Assembly: GCA_051010055.1 (NCBI GenBank)
Contig: JBPCVY010000009.1
Location: 1 to 21,908 of the forward strand
Source of the DNA: CAJQND01 sp051010055
GTDB taxonomy: Bacteria > Pseudomonadota > Alphaproteobacteria > Rhizobiales > CAJQND01
DNA length: 21,908 nucleotides
Direction of reading: 5' to 3'
Below the pieces are notes generated by a model that saw only the letters and a list, made by a program, of their open reading frames with translations, ran no database searches and was not told the origin of the DNA. Numbering within the stretch: the first letter of the stretch is position 1; each line of letters opens with the position of its first letter. The translations under genes were made by a program, and so were the position numbers. Of this stretch, positions 21,562 through 21,908 are shown in pieces.

Positions 21562-21908
21562 CTAAATGCATTTGAAATAATCGAAGGATTCAAGGCAGCT
21601 TTTGCAGCGCCAGTGAGCTTTGCACGGCGTTGAACCGAACTGGCTGACAAGCTCCAATTCCTCCGCCTTGCAAAGCGGGCAGCGGGCCGGGCCGCCGGCA
21701 GGGCGTGGCGGGGCAATGCCGAACTTTTCCAGCTCATCGATGCCTTTTTTCGTGAGCCAGTCAGTTGTCCATGCAGGAGAAAGCTGGCGCTTGATTTCAA
21801 GCTTTTCGATGCCCTTTTCCCGCAGCGCCGTTTCAATATCGAGATTGATGATCGTTGTTGCCGGGCAGCCGGTATAGGTTGGGGTGACTGTCACCACCAG
21901 CGTGTCAT
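21562..21908 (-). CDS. paaD: phenylacetyl-CoA epoxidase complex protein PaaD, 5' truncated by window edge
   Basis: The frame stays open to the window end (codons for DTLVV precede the GTG at 21897), and the visible N-terminus VTVTPTYTGCPATTIINLDI is the middle of the MIP18/DUF59 domain, so the start lies outside. The C-terminal part has the zinc-type cysteines CPLCKAEE, STPCKAHWRCKSC and YFKC that are typical of PaaD. PaaD is needed for phenylacetate epoxidase activity and is thought to help assemble its iron centres. The gene order paaD-paaE on the - strand implies paaA, paaB and paaC just beyond the window on the same transcript. Confidence 0.93.
   Translation of the reverse strand, partial: DTLVVTVTPTYTGCPATTIINLDIETALREKGIEKLEIKRQLSPAWTTDWLTKKGIDELEKFGIAPPRPAGGPARCPLCKAEELELVSQFGSTPCKAHWRCKSCLESFDYFKCI

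Overview
The window reads as a compact alphaproteobacterial chromosome segment, most likely Hyphomicrobiales or a relative. This rests on protein styles (Agrobacterium-type uronate dehydrogenase, paa epoxidase genes with a TetR regulator beside them, FtsX-type exporter) and a moderately GC-rich composition; no rRNA or other phylogenetic marker is present. It holds 20 protein genes, two of them cut by the window edges. I found no tRNA, rRNA, CRISPR array, phage gene or transposase.

Layout. (1) 1-2270: the 3' part of a UxaA/GarD-type sugar-acid dehydratase (+), facing a NIPSNAP gene and an exported DUF192 gene (-). (2) 2367-5994: a tight + strand run of EamA permease, nitronate monooxygenase, thiolase and a secreted protein of unknown family. 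(3) 5968-10288: a - strand export cassette of ABC ATPase, FtsX-type permease and HlyD-type adaptor. (4) 10371-12039: DUF899 and GFA genes (-) divergent from an HxlR regulator (+), with twin palindromes between them. (5) 12067-15409: a GMC oxidoreductase (+) facing a two-gene - strand unit, a uronate-dehydrogenase-like enzyme followed by a YihU-type beta-hydroxyacid dehydrogenase. (6) 15536-17255: a small very acidic orphan protein (-) and a long-form cysteine synthase (+). (7) 17259-19386: a COG4091 dehydrogenase with SAF domain (-) divergent from a TetR regulator (+). (8) 19392-21908: phenylacetyl-CoA epoxidase genes on the - strand (paaD partial, paaE), then a PaaA paralogue separated from paaE by a 301-bp MITE-like element.

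The theme is catabolism of small acids and aromatics with dedicated regulators and transporters. The dehydratase, the uronate dehydrogenase and the YihU-like reductase could belong to sugar-acid or sulfo-sugar metabolism, though they are not contiguous. The most striking points are three. A MITE-like element with TA-flanked inverted ends sits exactly at the paaE stop / next-gene ribosome-binding junction and rebuilds both. The PaaA paralogue behind it has Lys in place of the first ExxH glutamate. Paired TTGC-N5-GCAA palindromes lie between the GFA gene and hxlR. All five convergent gene pairs abut or overlap with no visible terminator.
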